Source of the DNA: Planctomycetaceae bacterium
GTDB lineage: Bacteria > Planctomycetota > Planctomycetia > Pirellulales > Thermoguttaceae
Assembly (NCBI GenBank): GCA_012719125.1
Contig: JAAYAY010000359.1
Span: 1 to 40,773 of the forward strand
Direction: 5' to 3'
Length of the DNA stretch: 40,773 nucleotides
The notes under the pieces are model-generated. The model made no database searches. It had not been told where the DNA came from and was given only the letters and a program-made list of their open reading frames with translations. Of the stretch, positions 28,071-37,490 are shown piece after piece. The position numbers were made by a program, and so were the translations under genes. The first letter of the stretch is position 1. Each line of letters begins with the position of its first letter.

Positions 28071-28105
28071 ACCGACGGCGGCTCGTCGGGGAGGCCGCCG
28101 TCGGT
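28071..28105 (-). terminator. Terminator of the V-ATPase operon
   Basis: A perfect 12-bp GC-rich stem (ACCGACGGCGGC at 28071-28082, complement at 28094-28105) with an 11-base loop. Read on the minus strand it is followed by CGCTTTCTTG, a fair T-rich tail, and it sits 52 bases after the atpK stop. This is the best intrinsic terminator in the window. Confidence 0.78.
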
Positions 28106-28157
28106 GGAGCTAGACTTGGTGGCCGCTCGGGCAGTTTCGGCCGTCGTCGCGGGGAGG

Positions 28158-28688
28158 CTACGCGACGGAGGGGATCATGCCAAGGAGGAAGACCATGGCG
28201 AAGATACCGACCGTTTCGACGATACCCATGGCGATGATGATGAACGCCAGGCCCTTGCCTTCGCTGTCGCTCAGGGCGCGGATGCCGGCGGCGCCGATCA
28301 GGCCCTGCATCCAGGCCGAGAGCATTTCGGCCAGGCCGGTGGCCAGGCCGATACCCAGCAGCAAACCGGCGTCGTTGACGGCGACCTCGGCACTGTTGAA
28401 CACGGATCGCATGTTGTTCATCACGATCATGGCGTACAGCGTCTGGCTGATGGGCATGCCGACGAGGATGATGTAGGTGAAGCTGAGGCTGCGGCCGGCA
28501 CGGCCTTCCTTGCCCCAGGCCCCGGCAGCAGCCTGACCGGCGATGCCGATGCCGATGGAGCTTCCGAGAGCGGCCAATCCGAGGGCGAGCACGTCGCCCA
28601 TTTCGCCGAGAAACCGCCAGAAGGTCTCGGTGGCGGCGAAGAGGACGGGCAGGGCGGACACGTCGAGAACCGATAAATCCTGAATCAT
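28158..28688 (-). CDS. atpK: V/A-type ATPase proteolipid subunit K
   Basis: 176 residues, four transmembrane helices made by duplication of a two-helix hairpin. The carboxylate is kept only in the second hairpin, E158 in AMGIVETVGIF; the first has Q82 in MPISQTLYA. This matches the sixteen-kilodalton type. Side chains equivalent to the sodium site of Enterococcus hirae NtpK (T64, Q65, Y68, Q110, E139) appear as S81, Q82, Y85, Q128 and E158, so sodium binding is plausible. The ATG overlaps the upstream subunit I stop as ATGA. It forms the rotating membrane ring. Confidence 0.92.
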   Translation of the reverse strand: MIQDLSVLDVSALPVLFAATETFWRFLGEMGDVLALGLAALGSSIGIGIAGQAAAGAWGKEGRAGRSLSFTYIILVGMPISQTLYAMIVMNNMRSVFNSAEVAVNDAGLLLGIGLATGLAEMLSAWMQGLIGAAGIRALSDSEGKGLAFIIIAMGIVETVGIFAMVFLLGMIPSVA

Positions 28689-30457
28689 TGAGTTTGCTCC
28701 TGAATCATGCGTTGGGTGAAGGGGCGATACGGGTATCCGGACCACTGCATCCCGAGATTGTTGGAAAACTCGAGCATGTTGAGGCGGACGCCGTGGGCAA
28801 ACATGGCGATCATTGCCAAGCCCATGTTGAGACTGTGGCCGAACACCAGAATCACGGCCGCCAAGAGCCAGGAGTCCACGGTCAATGCCATATCGTTGAA
28901 GCTGACAGCGAGCACGCCGCTGGCCAATCCGACGGCCATGAGGCGCACATAGCTGATGACGTCCGAAAAAGCCGAGAGCATGGAGAGGGGGAACTGGGCC
29001 ACCCCCATGCCGATCATCTTGAGGAGGTTGCGGCTGGGAGCGGCAAACAGGATGGCCAACGTCGCCCCCAGGATCAATGCGTAGGGCCAGGGCGTCGTCC
29101 AGTCCATCGGTCCCTTGAGGACGAACATTCCCACGACTCCGTACATTCCCCAGATGAACAGGGTCCAGCCGATCTTGTTCAGGAAGCGGAGATCGGGGAA
29201 GATCCGGACAGCTTGCCAGATCTGGGCCACGCTCAGATGAACGGCCCCGATCGTGAAGCTGAGCCGCATCATGAAATCCCGCGACGCTGCGCTCAGATCA
29301 ACGGTAATGAGCGGCGGGTAAAGGGTGAAGCCGAAGAACGCGCTGACCAAGACTCCCCAGACGATCGATACCGCACCGACCACCATGAGGAGTTGCGTGA
29401 ACGGCGCCCCGAGACTTTTCGAGACCCAAGGATATCCGGCAGCCAGTGCCACGAGCAACAGGGCGCCGTAACCGGCGTCGCTGATGAGGATGGCCGTGAA
29501 GATCGGCAGGGCGATGAGAAAGGGGATCGAGACGTCGAACTCGCGGTAGCCGGGCACGGTGCCCAGCATCTTGAACAGGCCCTCGATCGGCCTGGCCCAG
29601 GCCGGCGGCCGGACCAGCGTCGGCGGCTGCTCCTCCGCATCCGGCGAAAGCACTTCGATGCCGGCGGCAATGCCTCGGGAGGCCAGTTGTTCGCCGAGCG
29701 TCGCACCCGCCTCCTGCGGAAGCCAGCCCTGCAAGGCAAACAAGTGCTCGTCGGCCAGAGCGCCTCGCTGCGCGACGGCGTAGTCGGACTGTTCCTGAAG
29801 CCGGACGAGTTCTGTGCGGATTTGCGGCGCCAGCCCCGCCAATTCATGCAGTCGTTCCACGTCGCGGTGCAATCCGGCGTCGATTTGGGCGGCCTCGGCG
29901 CGAATCGAAGGCGCGTCGCGAGGCGGCAACGGCACCTCGGAAGCTTCTTCCGGCAGTTTGAAGTCGTCGGAACGGCCGGCGACGGCCACGAACACGTCGC
30001 GGCCGGGCAGGTCGGCCACCACCTCGACGCACTCGGCCTGGATCGACTCGACCTGCCGCGCCGGCACGGCGTAGAACCGCACCTCGACGCCGGCCCGGCG
30101 AAGCTGTTCGAAATCGTCGAGGGCGACGTTGCCCCAAACGGCGATCTCTTCCAGTTGATGGAAGAGCGCTGCCAGGCGGTTGCGGCCTTCGGCGGCGCGG
30201 CGCTGAATCTCCAGCACTTCGTGCGCCGCTTCGTCGGCGGTCAATTGGGGCGGCGTTCCTTTGGGGGCGACGCCGGTGAGCACCTGTGCGGCGCGCTCGA
30301 CGGCTTGCAGCCGCCGGGTCGTTTCCTCGTCGGGAACCGCCCGGTTCGGATCGACCGGCGTCAGGTGCAGGAGGCCCAATTCCCGCAGCGACTCCAAAAG
30401 GCGATCGCGATCGCGGTTGCGGGCGACGATATGGAGTTTTTGCATCGGAACGATCAT
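28685..30457 (-). CDS. atpI: V/A-type ATPase subunit I (a-type stator)
   Basis: 590 residues. The first 290 form the soluble arm with long coiled-coil segments (EETTRRLQAVERAAQVL). The rest has about seven membrane helices with the conserved ring-facing Arg in DVISYVRLMAVGLA, and EFSNNLGMQWSG near the C-terminus. This stator subunit forms the ion half-channels facing the K ring. The start overlaps the D stop as ATGA, and its own stop overlaps the K start. Confidence 0.93.
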   Translation of the reverse strand: MIVPMQKLHIVARNRDRDRLLESLRELGLLHLTPVDPNRAVPDEETTRRLQAVERAAQVLTGVAPKGTPPQLTADEAAHEVLEIQRRAAEGRNRLAALFHQLEEIAVWGNVALDDFEQLRRAGVEVRFYAVPARQVESIQAECVEVVADLPGRDVFVAVAGRSDDFKLPEEASEVPLPPRDAPSIRAEAAQIDAGLHRDVERLHELAGLAPQIRTELVRLQEQSDYAVAQRGALADEHLFALQGWLPQEAGATLGEQLASRGIAAGIEVLSPDAEEQPPTLVRPPAWARPIEGLFKMLGTVPGYREFDVSIPFLIALPIFTAILISDAGYGALLLVALAAGYPWVSKSLGAPFTQLLMVVGAVSIVWGVLVSAFFGFTLYPPLITVDLSAASRDFMMRLSFTIGAVHLSVAQIWQAVRIFPDLRFLNKIGWTLFIWGMYGVVGMFVLKGPMDWTTPWPYALILGATLAILFAAPSRNLLKMIGMGVAQFPLSMLSAFSDVISYVRLMAVGLASGVLAVSFNDMALTVDSWLLAAVILVFGHSLNMGLAMIAMFAHGVRLNMLEFSNNLGMQWSGYPYRPFTQRMIQEQTQ

Positions 30458-31113
30458 GACTGGCCCTCCTCCTGGCGGGCAGCCGGCGCGGCGTCTCCCG
30501 GTTCCGTATCGAGCGTTTCAGAAAGCTTGTTCTTGGCGAGCTTGGCTCGCCCCACGGCGGCCGTCATCTCGTCGCCGAGCTTGATGCGGATTCTGCGGAT
30601 GGCCTCGCGGGCCTGGGGGATCATGATCTTCTCGAACAGGTTCACTCGCTGAATGATCCGCACCAGTTCGCTCTGTAGCAGCGACTCCTCCTCCTTGAGC
30701 ACGTCGACGGCCGCCTGCCGGCGGCTCCGCTGGCGGAAGTCGTCGAGGGCCTGATCGACCCACGGCGGGGTACCGAAAAGGCTGTAGCGAACCTGCGGGA
30801 AATCGACGTCCTCAAGCACGGGGATTTCCACTCCGGCGATGTTTTTCTTGGAAACGCGCACTTCACCCGGTTTCGCCCACTGCTGCAAGGGAATGCCTGC
30901 CCGGTCCGCCAGGACGTTCTGATAGCGCCGAATGACGGCGTCGATTTCGTCGTGGGCCTGCTCGGCCTCGCGCCGCTGCCGAGCCACGTCGCGAAGCGTG
31001 GCTTGAAGCTGCTGCTGCTTGAGCTTGAGCATGGGCAGATAGCGCCGATAGCGCGCAAGGGCGTCCCGGTAACGCTTCAGCTCGGGCCGTGTTAGCTTGA
31101 CCTTCTTCGCCAC
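30454..31113 (-). CDS. atpD: V/A-type ATPase subunit D (central rotor)
   Basis: 219 residues, GTG start at 31113. Long helical N- and C-terminal arms (KVKLTRPELKRYRDALARY; LQSELVRIIQRVNLFEKI) give the antiparallel coiled coil of the rotor shaft. The family segment VNLFEKIMIPQAREAIRRI is clear. The C-terminus is long and acidic. It lies 44 bases after atpB and overlaps atpI by 4 bases. Confidence 0.92.
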   Translation of the reverse strand: MAKKVKLTRPELKRYRDALARYRRYLPMLKLKQQQLQATLRDVARQRREAEQAHDEIDAVIRRYQNVLADRAGIPLQQWAKPGEVRVSKKNIAGVEIPVLEDVDFPQVRYSLFGTPPWVDQALDDFRQRSRRQAAVDVLKEEESLLQSELVRIIQRVNLFEKIMIPQAREAIRRIRIKLGDEMTAAVGRAKLAKNKLSETLDTEPGDAAPAARQEEGQS

Positions 31114-31157
31114 GGATCTTCACACTCTTGCTTATCTGACGTTCGGGATGAATCGAC

Positions 31158-32510
31158 TCAAGAGCCGGCTACAGCCGGTTCCTCTTCCTGCGCTGGCTCG
31201 GTTTCGGCCCCGTTACCGGACGCCGGCCAGTGCTCCTCAACGATCGAGCGGCGAATGCCGGTTTCGGCCGGTTCGAAGCACTCGGCAAGAATGCTCCAGC
31301 AGCGATCGAGGGCGTCGAACAGGGGAATGTTGACCGAGAGGTCCATGATTCGTTGTTCGAACAGGTTGCCGTACTTGAGCAACTTGCGGTCCCAGGCCGA
31401 CATTTCAAAGCCCATGTCGCGTTTCTCGCGGCTTTCGCGGCAGAGGGCGTACAACTGGATGCAGGCGTCCATGATGGCCCGGTGGTCGCCGCGGGTCTTG
31501 CCGTTGACCTGCTGTTTGAGCCGGGAAAGCGACCCGAAGGGTTCGATCCGCCCGTTGCGGAGGTAGAACTGGCCTTCGGTGATGTAGCCGGTGTTGTCGG
31601 GAACCGGATGGGTCACGTCGTCGCCCGGCATGGTGACGCAGGCCAGTACGGTCATGGAGCCGGCCCCTTCGAAGTCGACGGCCTTCTCGTAGCGCTTGGC
31701 CAATTGGGTGTAAAGGTCGCCCGGGTAGCCGCGATTGGAGGGAATCTGCTCCATGACGATCGAGATTTCCTTGAGCGAGTCGGAAAACGCGGTCATGTCG
31801 CTGAGCAGGACCAGGACTCGTTTGCCCTGGAGGGCGAACTGCTCGCCGACCGCCAGGCACAGGTCGGGAACCAGCAGGCATTCGACGACCGGATCGGCGG
31901 CGGTGTGGATGAAAAGGATGGCGCGTCCGAGCACTCCGCCGTCTTCGAAGGTCTGGCGAAATTTAAGGTAGTCGTCGTGCCGCAGGCCCATGCCGCCGAG
32001 GATGATGATATCGGCGTTCGCCTGGAGTCCGATACGGGCCAAGAGTTCGTTGTAGGGTTCGCCGGCCACCGAGAAGATCGGGATCTTCTGGGATTCCACG
32101 AGCGAGTTGAACACGTCGATCATGGGGATGCCGGTGTGGACCATTTTGTCGGGCATGTGGCGCTTCACGGGATTCACCGGAGGGCTGCCCAGATCGATCA
32201 TCTCGCCGGTCACCTCGCCGCGTCCGTCGCGGGGACGTCCCGAGCCGTCGAGCACGCGACCGAGCAGGTCTTCCGAGAACGGCGCCTGCATCGGCCGGTG
32301 CAGGAACCGCACTCGGTCGTTGTTCGATACACCCTGGGAACCGGCGAAAACTTGCAGGCTGACCTGCTGCCCCTCCAAGCGAATCACCTGGGCGAACGAA
32401 TCGCCGTGGGCCGAATCGATCACGGCCAACTCGTCGTAGCCCACGTCGGACGCATTGACAGTCACCACGTTGCCGGCGATGCGCCGGATGGAGTCGAAGT
32501 ATTTTCTCAT
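31158..32510 (-). CDS. atpB: V/A-type ATPase subunit B (non-catalytic)
   Basis: 450 residues. It has the beta-barrel, nucleotide-fold and helical domains of the B subunit: [53 protein letters not shown] and [18 protein letters not shown]. The P-loop position reads SVAGEPYNE and lacks GKT, as expected for the non-catalytic subunit. It alternates with A in the hexamer head. The start ATG overlaps the atpA stop as ATGA. Confidence 0.95.
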   Translation of the reverse strand: MRKYFDSIRRIAGNVVTVNASDVGYDELAVIDSAHGDSFAQVIRLEGQQVSLQVFAGSQGVSNNDRVRFLHRPMQAPFSEDLLGRVLDGSGRPRDGRGEVTGEMIDLGSPPVNPVKRHMPDKMVHTGIPMIDVFNSLVESQKIPIFSVAGEPYNELLARIGLQANADIIILGGMGLRHDDYLKFRQTFEDGGVLGRAILFIHTAADPVVECLLVPDLCLAVGEQFALQGKRVLVLLSDMTAFSDSLKEISIVMEQIPSNRGYPGDLYTQLAKRYEKAVDFEGAGSMTVLACVTMPGDDVTHPVPDNTGYITEGQFYLRNGRIEPFGSLSRLKQQVNGKTRGDHRAIMDACIQLYALCRESREKRDMGFEMSAWDRKLLKYGNLFEQRIMDLSVNIPLFDALDRCWSILAECFEPAETGIRRSIVEEHWPASGNGAETEPAQEEEPAVAGS

Positions 32511-34234
32511 GAATCCCGCCCTTTCGTGGCGATGAACTTGTCGATTTCGGAAAGCAGGCGGCGGTATTCGTCGCTGTCGGTGGGAGCGTAGTTCCAGTTG
32601 CGGAACAGATCCGTCACCTCGACCATCTTGCGGCGGGCCTCGGCCTTGTCCTGGAAGTCGAAGTCCAGGCCGGCGACCTCCGCCACCTTGGCGAAGGCGA
32701 ACTGCTGTCGCTCGGCGGGACTGGCCCCGTCGACGTCGTCGAAAGCGTTTTGCTGCAAGTAGCAGTTGTCGAAGAAGTCGGCCTTGAGGGCGGCCGTGAA
32801 GTCCTCGATCGAAGTGCCCTCCTCGCCGACCACGGTCATCATCTGCTGAACCTCGTTGCCGTGTACGAGGACCTTTCGCATTTTGGCCATATCGGCCGGC
32901 TCAATGATGCCGCGGTACTTGCTCCAGGAATCGAGGGGATCGATGGCCGGGTAACGGCGGGCGTCGCTGCGCGCTCGGGACAGTCCGTGAAAAGCGCCGA
33001 CGACTTTGAGCGTGCCTTGGGTAACCGGTTCCTCGAAGTTGCCGCCGGCGGGGCTGACGGTTCCGCCGATCGTGAGCGAACCTTTAGTCCCGTCGCGCAG
33101 TTCGAGGATTCCGGCTCGTTCGTAGAAGGCGGCGATGCGGCTTTCGAGGTAGGCGGGAAACGCCTCCTCGCCGGGGATTTCCTCCAGGCGTCCCGACAGT
33201 TCCCGCATGGCCTGGGCCCAACGGGAAGTCGAATCGGCCAGCATGAGCACGTTCAGACCCATCTGGCGGTAATACTCGCCGAGCGTTGCCGCGGTGTAGA
33301 CCGACGCTTCGCGCGCCGCCACCGGCATGGCCGAGGTGTTGGCAATAATGATGGTCCGTTCCATCAGGCTGCGGCCCGTGCGGGGGTCGGTCAACTCGGG
33401 GAAATCGCGAAGGGTCTCCACGATTTCGCCGGCCCGCTCGCCGCATGCGGCGATGATCACGATGTCGACGTCGGCATTCCTCGCGGTGATTTGCTGAAGC
33501 ACGGTCTTGCCGGCGCCGAACGGTCCGGGAATGCAGTAAGTGCCGCCGCGGACGATAGGAAACATCGAGTCGATGATCCGCACTCGCGTAACCATCGGCT
33601 CGTCGGGCAGCAACCGGCGGCGCGAGACGTCGAGCGGGCGTTTGACCGGCCAATTCTGCTGCATCGTGGCGGTGCGGCGATTGCCGTCGGAGTCGACCAG
33701 AACGGCAATTTCGTCGGCGACCTTGTAACTGCCGGTTCCGGCGATTTTCTCCACCTTGAAGGCGCCTTGCCAACCGAAGGGCACCATGATCCGGTGCGTA
33801 AAAATTCCCTCGGGCACGGTGCCCAGGGTATCGCCCGCCTCAACGGTGTCGCCCACTGCCGCCTTCGGCGCGAACTCCCAGGACTGGGTGGTGGAGACGC
33901 CGTGGATGTAGAGTCCCGGCTTGAGGAAGAAACCGGCCTCCTTGGCCACTTCCGGCAGAGGATTCTGCAAACCGTCGTAGATCTGGCCGAGCAAGCCCGG
34001 CGCCAGCACGACCGAGAGCATTTCGTCCTGCAACTCGACCGGATCGCCGATCTTCAGCCCCCGGGTTTCTTCGAAGACCTGCAGGTCCGCCAGTTGACCT
34101 CGGACGCGAATCACTTCGCTGAGCAGTCGCGTGCCGTTGGAATGCACGCAATGGGCCACCGAGTTCTGCACCACTCGGCCGTCTGTTTCGGCGACGACCA
34201 GGTTTCCGTAGACGGCAACGATTCTCGCGTTCAC
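32507..34234 (-). CDS. atpA: V/A-type ATPase subunit A (catalytic)
   Basis: 575 residues, GTG start at 34234 with AAAGGGCGAAA upstream. Catalytic subunit with Walker [13 protein letters not shown], the family-specific non-homologous insert before it ([17 protein letters not shown]), [14 protein letters not shown] carrying the catalytic Glu, and [20 protein letters not shown]. This is the ATP-binding subunit of the head. The operon is E, DUF2764, A, B, D, I, K. Confidence 0.96.
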   Translation of the reverse strand: MNARIVAVYGNLVVAETDGRVVQNSVAHCVHSNGTRLLSEVIRVRGQLADLQVFEETRGLKIGDPVELQDEMLSVVLAPGLLGQIYDGLQNPLPEVAKEAGFFLKPGLYIHGVSTTQSWEFAPKAAVGDTVEAGDTLGTVPEGIFTHRIMVPFGWQGAFKVEKIAGTGSYKVADEIAVLVDSDGNRRTATMQQNWPVKRPLDVSRRRLLPDEPMVTRVRIIDSMFPIVRGGTYCIPGPFGAGKTVLQQITARNADVDIVIIAACGERAGEIVETLRDFPELTDPRTGRSLMERTIIIANTSAMPVAAREASVYTAATLGEYYRQMGLNVLMLADSTSRWAQAMRELSGRLEEIPGEEAFPAYLESRIAAFYERAGILELRDGTKGSLTIGGTVSPAGGNFEEPVTQGTLKVVGAFHGLSRARSDARRYPAIDPLDSWSKYRGIIEPADMAKMRKVLVHGNEVQQMMTVVGEEGTSIEDFTAALKADFFDNCYLQQNAFDDVDGASPAERQQFAFAKVAEVAGLDFDFQDKAEARRKMVEVTDLFRNWNYAPTDSDEYRRLLSEIDKFIATKGRDS

Positions 34235-34266
34235 ACTTTCGCCCTTTTCTTATTCCGCTGGGGTGG

Positions 34267-34983
34267 TCAAAGTTGGGCCGCTTCGCCAGCGGCGGCCTTG
34301 GCGTCGCGGGTCGTGCGGCGCCACTGATCGAGCAGCATCAACCGAGCGGCGTATGCGAGCAACTCGTCCTCGGAAAACGAGAACCAGGCGTCGTGCCGGG
34401 CGATCCAGGCCCAGCGCGCTCGCAAGACGACGCGAAGCCCGTCCAGCGGGGTCGCCGCCGACGTCCATTCGCTCACGGTTGCAGAGAAATCCTCGGGAGA
34501 CTCGCCGGCCAGGTCGCCGGCCACCACATATCCGGCCTCTTCCAGGCCCAGACGCTTGGCCCGAGCTGCTGCCAGGGCGTTGCGCAGGCCGACCTCGAAG
34601 GCCACCCAGGCGAGCAGAAACGTGTTCCGGAATCGCCGCGCCACCGAGGCCGCGTGGCGATAGTACGCTTCCCAGAGTGAATCGGCTTCAACGGTTGCGG
34701 CGGTCTCTGCCGTCTCGGATGCAACGAGAAAGCTCGGCAGCGGGGCGGCGTTGCGGACTTGCTGGACCGTGAGAACCGCCGGATCGACCTCGTCGACCTC
34801 ACCCGCCAGAAAAGCCTCTCGCAGCAGCAGGTCGTCGGACAGGAATAGGGTCCCGGCGAGCGCTCCCCAGGGACTGTCGGCGCCGACCTGCTCGAGCAAC
34901 TCCGCATAACCGATCGGCGGCTCGCTGCCGAGCTCGCCGAGGGCGGGAAGTGCGGTGAGATAGTAGTAGCGTTCGATTCGCAT
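34267..34983 (-). CDS. DUF2764-type V-ATPase operon protein (subunit C-like position)
   Basis: 238 residues from the ATG at 34983 (MRIERYYYLTALPALG, the usual DUF2764 opening); an in-frame TTG at 35028 would overlap the E stop as TTGA and add 15 residues. Mostly helical and acidic, with YYRHAASVARRFRNTFLLAW in the middle. Proteins of this type occupy this position in V-ATPase operons of chlamydiae, Bacteroidetes and spirochaetes, where no canonical C subunit is found. I infer a stalk or connecting role similar to C; this is not shown. Confidence 0.8.
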   Translation of the reverse strand: MRIERYYYLTALPALGELGSEPPIGYAELLEQVGADSPWGALAGTLFLSDDLLLREAFLAGEVDEVDPAVLTVQQVRNAAPLPSFLVASETAETAATVEADSLWEAYYRHAASVARRFRNTFLLAWVAFEVGLRNALAAARAKRLGLEEAGYVVAGDLAGESPEDFSATVSEWTSAATPLDGLRVVLRARWAWIARHDAWFSFSEDELLAYAARLMLLDQWRRTTRDAKAAAGEAAQL

Positions 34984-35024
34984 GGCAGCGGCGGTGGCTC
35001 GGGTGCGGGTATCCGTCGTTACGG

Positions 35025-35645
35025 TCAATGGGCGTCGACCGCAGAAGCGATCAGCTTGCGTATCTCGGGGGCAACGATGTCCGAGAGGACCTGGACCACC
35101 GATTCGGGAGTGATCTCGACGGTGCCGCCTTCAACGCGGTACTCGAAACCCGCTCCTGTCAAACTGCCGTGCAGGTCGAGCGACAACTCCTTGGGGGGCT
35201 TGTGAAACGTGGCGATGACCCAATGGGTCAATCGCTGCCGCATCGCCTCGGAGACGTTGAGCGTGAACGTACCTTCGCCTAGAGCGTCGGCCTTTGCGTA
35301 CTGCCCGACGACTTCGCGGATCAGCTCGGCAAGATAATCGGAATCGCCGAGCTTCTGCTCCGTCGCCTCGGCGAGAACCTTGTTGACCGCGCGGCCCAAG
35401 GCCTCACGAAGGCGGGCGACAGTGTCGCGTGCGGCCAGTTCCAGGTCGGTTTGCGTCCTGGCAACGATTCGCTCGCGCTCTTCCTCGGCCTTCTTGACGA
35501 TTTCTTTCGCCTTGGCTTCGGCATCGCGGACCGTCTGTTCGGCCTCTCGCTCCGCTTCGCGACGGATCTGATCGGCGGCCTCGCGTCCGGCCTCAACTCC
35601 GTCGGTTTTGAGCGTTTGAATGAAAGATTCCAGCTTGTGTGTCAT
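35025..35645 (-). CDS. atpE: V/A-type ATPase subunit E (peripheral stalk)
   Basis: 206 residues. A long N-terminal coiled coil rich in Glu/Lys/Arg/Ala (AREAADQIRREAEREAEQ-type repeats, residues 15-75) precedes a small alpha/beta domain (about 120-200), the layout of the E stalk subunit. It is the first gene of the operon, and a weak GGGATCGG ribosome site precedes its ATG. It connects the A/B head to subunit I. No separate G/H subunit is seen next to it. Confidence 0.88.
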   Translation of the reverse strand: MTHKLESFIQTLKTDGVEAGREAADQIRREAEREAEQTVRDAEAKAKEIVKKAEEERERIVARTQTDLELAARDTVARLREALGRAVNKVLAEATEQKLGDSDYLAELIREVVGQYAKADALGEGTFTLNVSEAMRQRLTHWVIATFHKPPKELSLDLHGSLTGAGFEYRVEGGTVEITPESVVQVLSDIVAPEIRKLIASAVDAH

Positions 35646-35830
35646 TTGCCGATCCCGTCCGAAACGATACCGCCGAAAACCTCCGGCGACACTGATAACT
35701 CGTGGCTCTTCGCGCAGAAACCGATGCCCGACAAGGGCGAAACTGCCGCGAAATTGCAGAGCAATTCTCTACAATCACCGCGACCGCCAACGACATAAAC
35801 GCGCAAATATAGCTCCTGGAAAACGGGCCG

Positions 35831-36112
35831 TCAACCGAACGAAAACTCCTCGACAGCGGGGGGCACGATGGGCCGATCACCGGTCAGATCGATGACCGGA
35901 ATGGTTGCCACGAGGTGCTCCACTTCCCGTTTCAGCAGTCGCTGAACCAGCCCGCGCTTAGAGAACAGATAAACCAGGAATTCCTGGAAATGCCGGTCGA
36001 TTGGAGTATTTGCGTTATTCCCAATGCGTTTTGCCGCCAGCCGCTCCTTCGGTTTTGGACGACTGACAGAAGTTGGTCGTTTTGCTTGACATTCTCGGTC
36101 AAGATCCGAATA
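35831..36112 (-). pseudogene. Coding-like stretch without a start codon
   Basis: Upstream of the V-ATPase operon, a 94-codon frame bounded by TAG (36113-36115) and TGA (35831-35833) encodes a sensible residue run: KPKERLAAKRIGNNAN, DRHFQEFLVYLFSKRGL, VQRLLKREVEHLVATIPVID and an ending PAVEEFSFG. Third positions are GC-rich in the last two thirds. No ATG, GTG or TTG stands near the beginning; a ribosome-site-like GAGGAGG near 36128-36134 leads to a GTG in a different frame. This fits a gene with a broken 5' end or a frameshift, or an unusual start. The family was not recognised. Confidence 0.38.
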
Positions 36113-36306
36113 CTAAGCACAACAGGCCTCCTCAAACCACCTCTCGGGCGGAATGGATGTGCCATCAGACCTTGTCATTCAACTCATCGAAAAAGTCATG
36201 AGAGGTGCGGCGGGATTCGGATAGGGTCCTGCGCGTTGGTTTCTGCCTGTGCCCGGCAGCGATTCCGCTGGAAGGGTGGTGTGCTCAATCGGGAAGGAGT
36301 GTTGTT

Positions 36307-36540
36307 GTGCCGAAATCCGTGTTGGACGCAATCAAAATAGGGTTGTGGGATTTTGAGCCCAAGGAGATGTCTGCTGCCGAGTACGAGCGAACGGATGCGA
36401 TGCCGGGTACCAAGGCAAAGCTGTCTGTTTTGGCGGACCGGGTCCGCTGCGGTCTTCCGCTGTGGCATCCGGACGATCGAGATGAACTGGACGAGGTCAG
36501 TCCGGCAGGCGAGTCGTTCAAGCCCAACAAGCCGCGGTAG
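36307..36540 (+). CDS. Small planctomycete-type protein
   Basis: 77 residues from the GTG at 36307, with GGAAGGA about eight bases upstream; the open frame continues back to 36205 but with unrelated residues. The pattern PKSVLDAIKIGLWDFEP, then AMPGTKAKLSVLADRVRCG and LPLWHPDDRDE is one I associate with small proteins conserved across planctomycetes. No motif suggests a biochemical role. It ends 8 bases before a convergent gene. Confidence 0.8.
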   Translation: MPKSVLDAIKIGLWDFEPKEMSAAEYERTDAMPGTKAKLSVLADRVRCGLPLWHPDDRDELDEVSPAGESFKPNKPR

Positions 36541-36548
36541 CCTGCGAA

Positions 36549-37175
36549 TCATGCTCCTCCACCGGGAGCCAGGCCCAAGGTGTGCAGAATCCAACGCGTG
36601 CGGAGAGCCGTGTCGAATTCCGTTATTTCTCGGCGGCGTTCGGGAGTGGCGTTGTCTTTCCAGCCGGCGATTTGCCGTGTGAAGAGTTCGAGCAGCGCGG
36701 AGTCGCCTGGCGGTGCAGAATCGCGTCCCGGCTCGAGGGCGGCAAGATCCCTCCATTGCTGGAACTCGGCGATCGTCTCATCGAGCAAGACCGTACGCTG
36801 CGATATCGGAGCGGAAAGATAGTCGTCGAGTTTCTTCGCGTACCAAGTCTCAACGAGCACAAGCGCATTGTCCCACACCCGGCGGCCGTATTTCGCGTCG
36901 AGTTGCGTGCGAACTGCAACCGGATCGAACTGGCCTCGGAACTCTTCCTGAAGGCGCTGAAGCAGGGTCAATCGAATCGCGGGCGTTTCGGTGCGCAGAT
37001 CGCGAAGGGCCAGCCAGCGGAGGAGTCCGTCACGGTCGGCGGCGGCCGGATCGGGAAGACGCAGGCTGCTTGCCCAATAGGCCGCAGCAAGAAGTGCGAC
37101 CACGGCGAGGCACGCGGTCAACACCGTTGCCCGGCGAAAGCAACTGCTCCGTGCGTGTACTCTCGGCTGCTGCAT
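36549..37175 (-). CDS. Single-pass membrane protein, function unknown
   Basis: 208 residues from the ATG at 37175; a TTG at 37217 is possible but less likely. A basic N-terminus and one membrane helix (ATVLTACLAVVALLAAAYWA, about 17-36) are followed by a helical soluble domain: DGLLRWLALRDLRTETPAIRL, EEFRGQFDPVAVRTQLDAKYG, and a C-terminus ending in TRWILHTLGLAPGGGA. The soluble part is likely periplasmic. Not recognised as a known family. Confidence 0.68.
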   Translation of the reverse strand: MQQPRVHARSSCFRRATVLTACLAVVALLAAAYWASSLRLPDPAAADRDGLLRWLALRDLRTETPAIRLTLLQRLQEEFRGQFDPVAVRTQLDAKYGRRVWDNALVLVETWYAKKLDDYLSAPISQRTVLLDETIAEFQQWRDLAALEPGRDSAPPGDSALLELFTRQIAGWKDNATPERRREITEFDTALRTRWILHTLGLAPGGGA

Positions 37176-37490
37176 CACAGAGAATCGCTGGTGGGTGGTC
37201 GCGTTCGGTTGCCCCAAGAGTATACCCCATCGTTCGGCCGGCGTCCTGGGCGCAGGTCTATTCGCTGGCCGAGGGAGAATCTTGCCTGGCTTCGTTCAGG
37301 AACGGATCGCTTTCAGTTCTGCAGGACGGGATGCAACTGCGGGACGAACTCGACCGTCTGGGAGGATTGACGAACAGGGAAGAACATGAGAGGCTACCGG
37401 TACATTGGGAGGGGTATGCGACCGGCCCGCGTCATTGACGCCCATCGGGACTGCGACCCCATACTCTGGCGTCTCCGTGAGGAATGAGAT
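37176..37490. other. Divergent intergenic region
   Basis: 315 bases between divergent genes with no supported coding sequence. Promoters of the single-pass protein (minus) and the TolC-like gene (plus) should lie here. GTGAGGA at 37477-37483 is the probable ribosome site of the latter. Confidence 0.4.

Noticed and set aside
28688-30652. 654-codon open frame on the plus strand opposite atpI
   Set aside because: It is antisense to a clearly recognised V-ATPase gene. GC-rich codon use leaves such long reverse frames open; its sequence is His/Gln/Arg-rich with no family pattern.
31230-34327. Long plus-strand open frames opposite atpB and atpA
   Set aside because: Mirror frames of well-identified minus-strand genes, with no ribosome sites and no recognisable domains.
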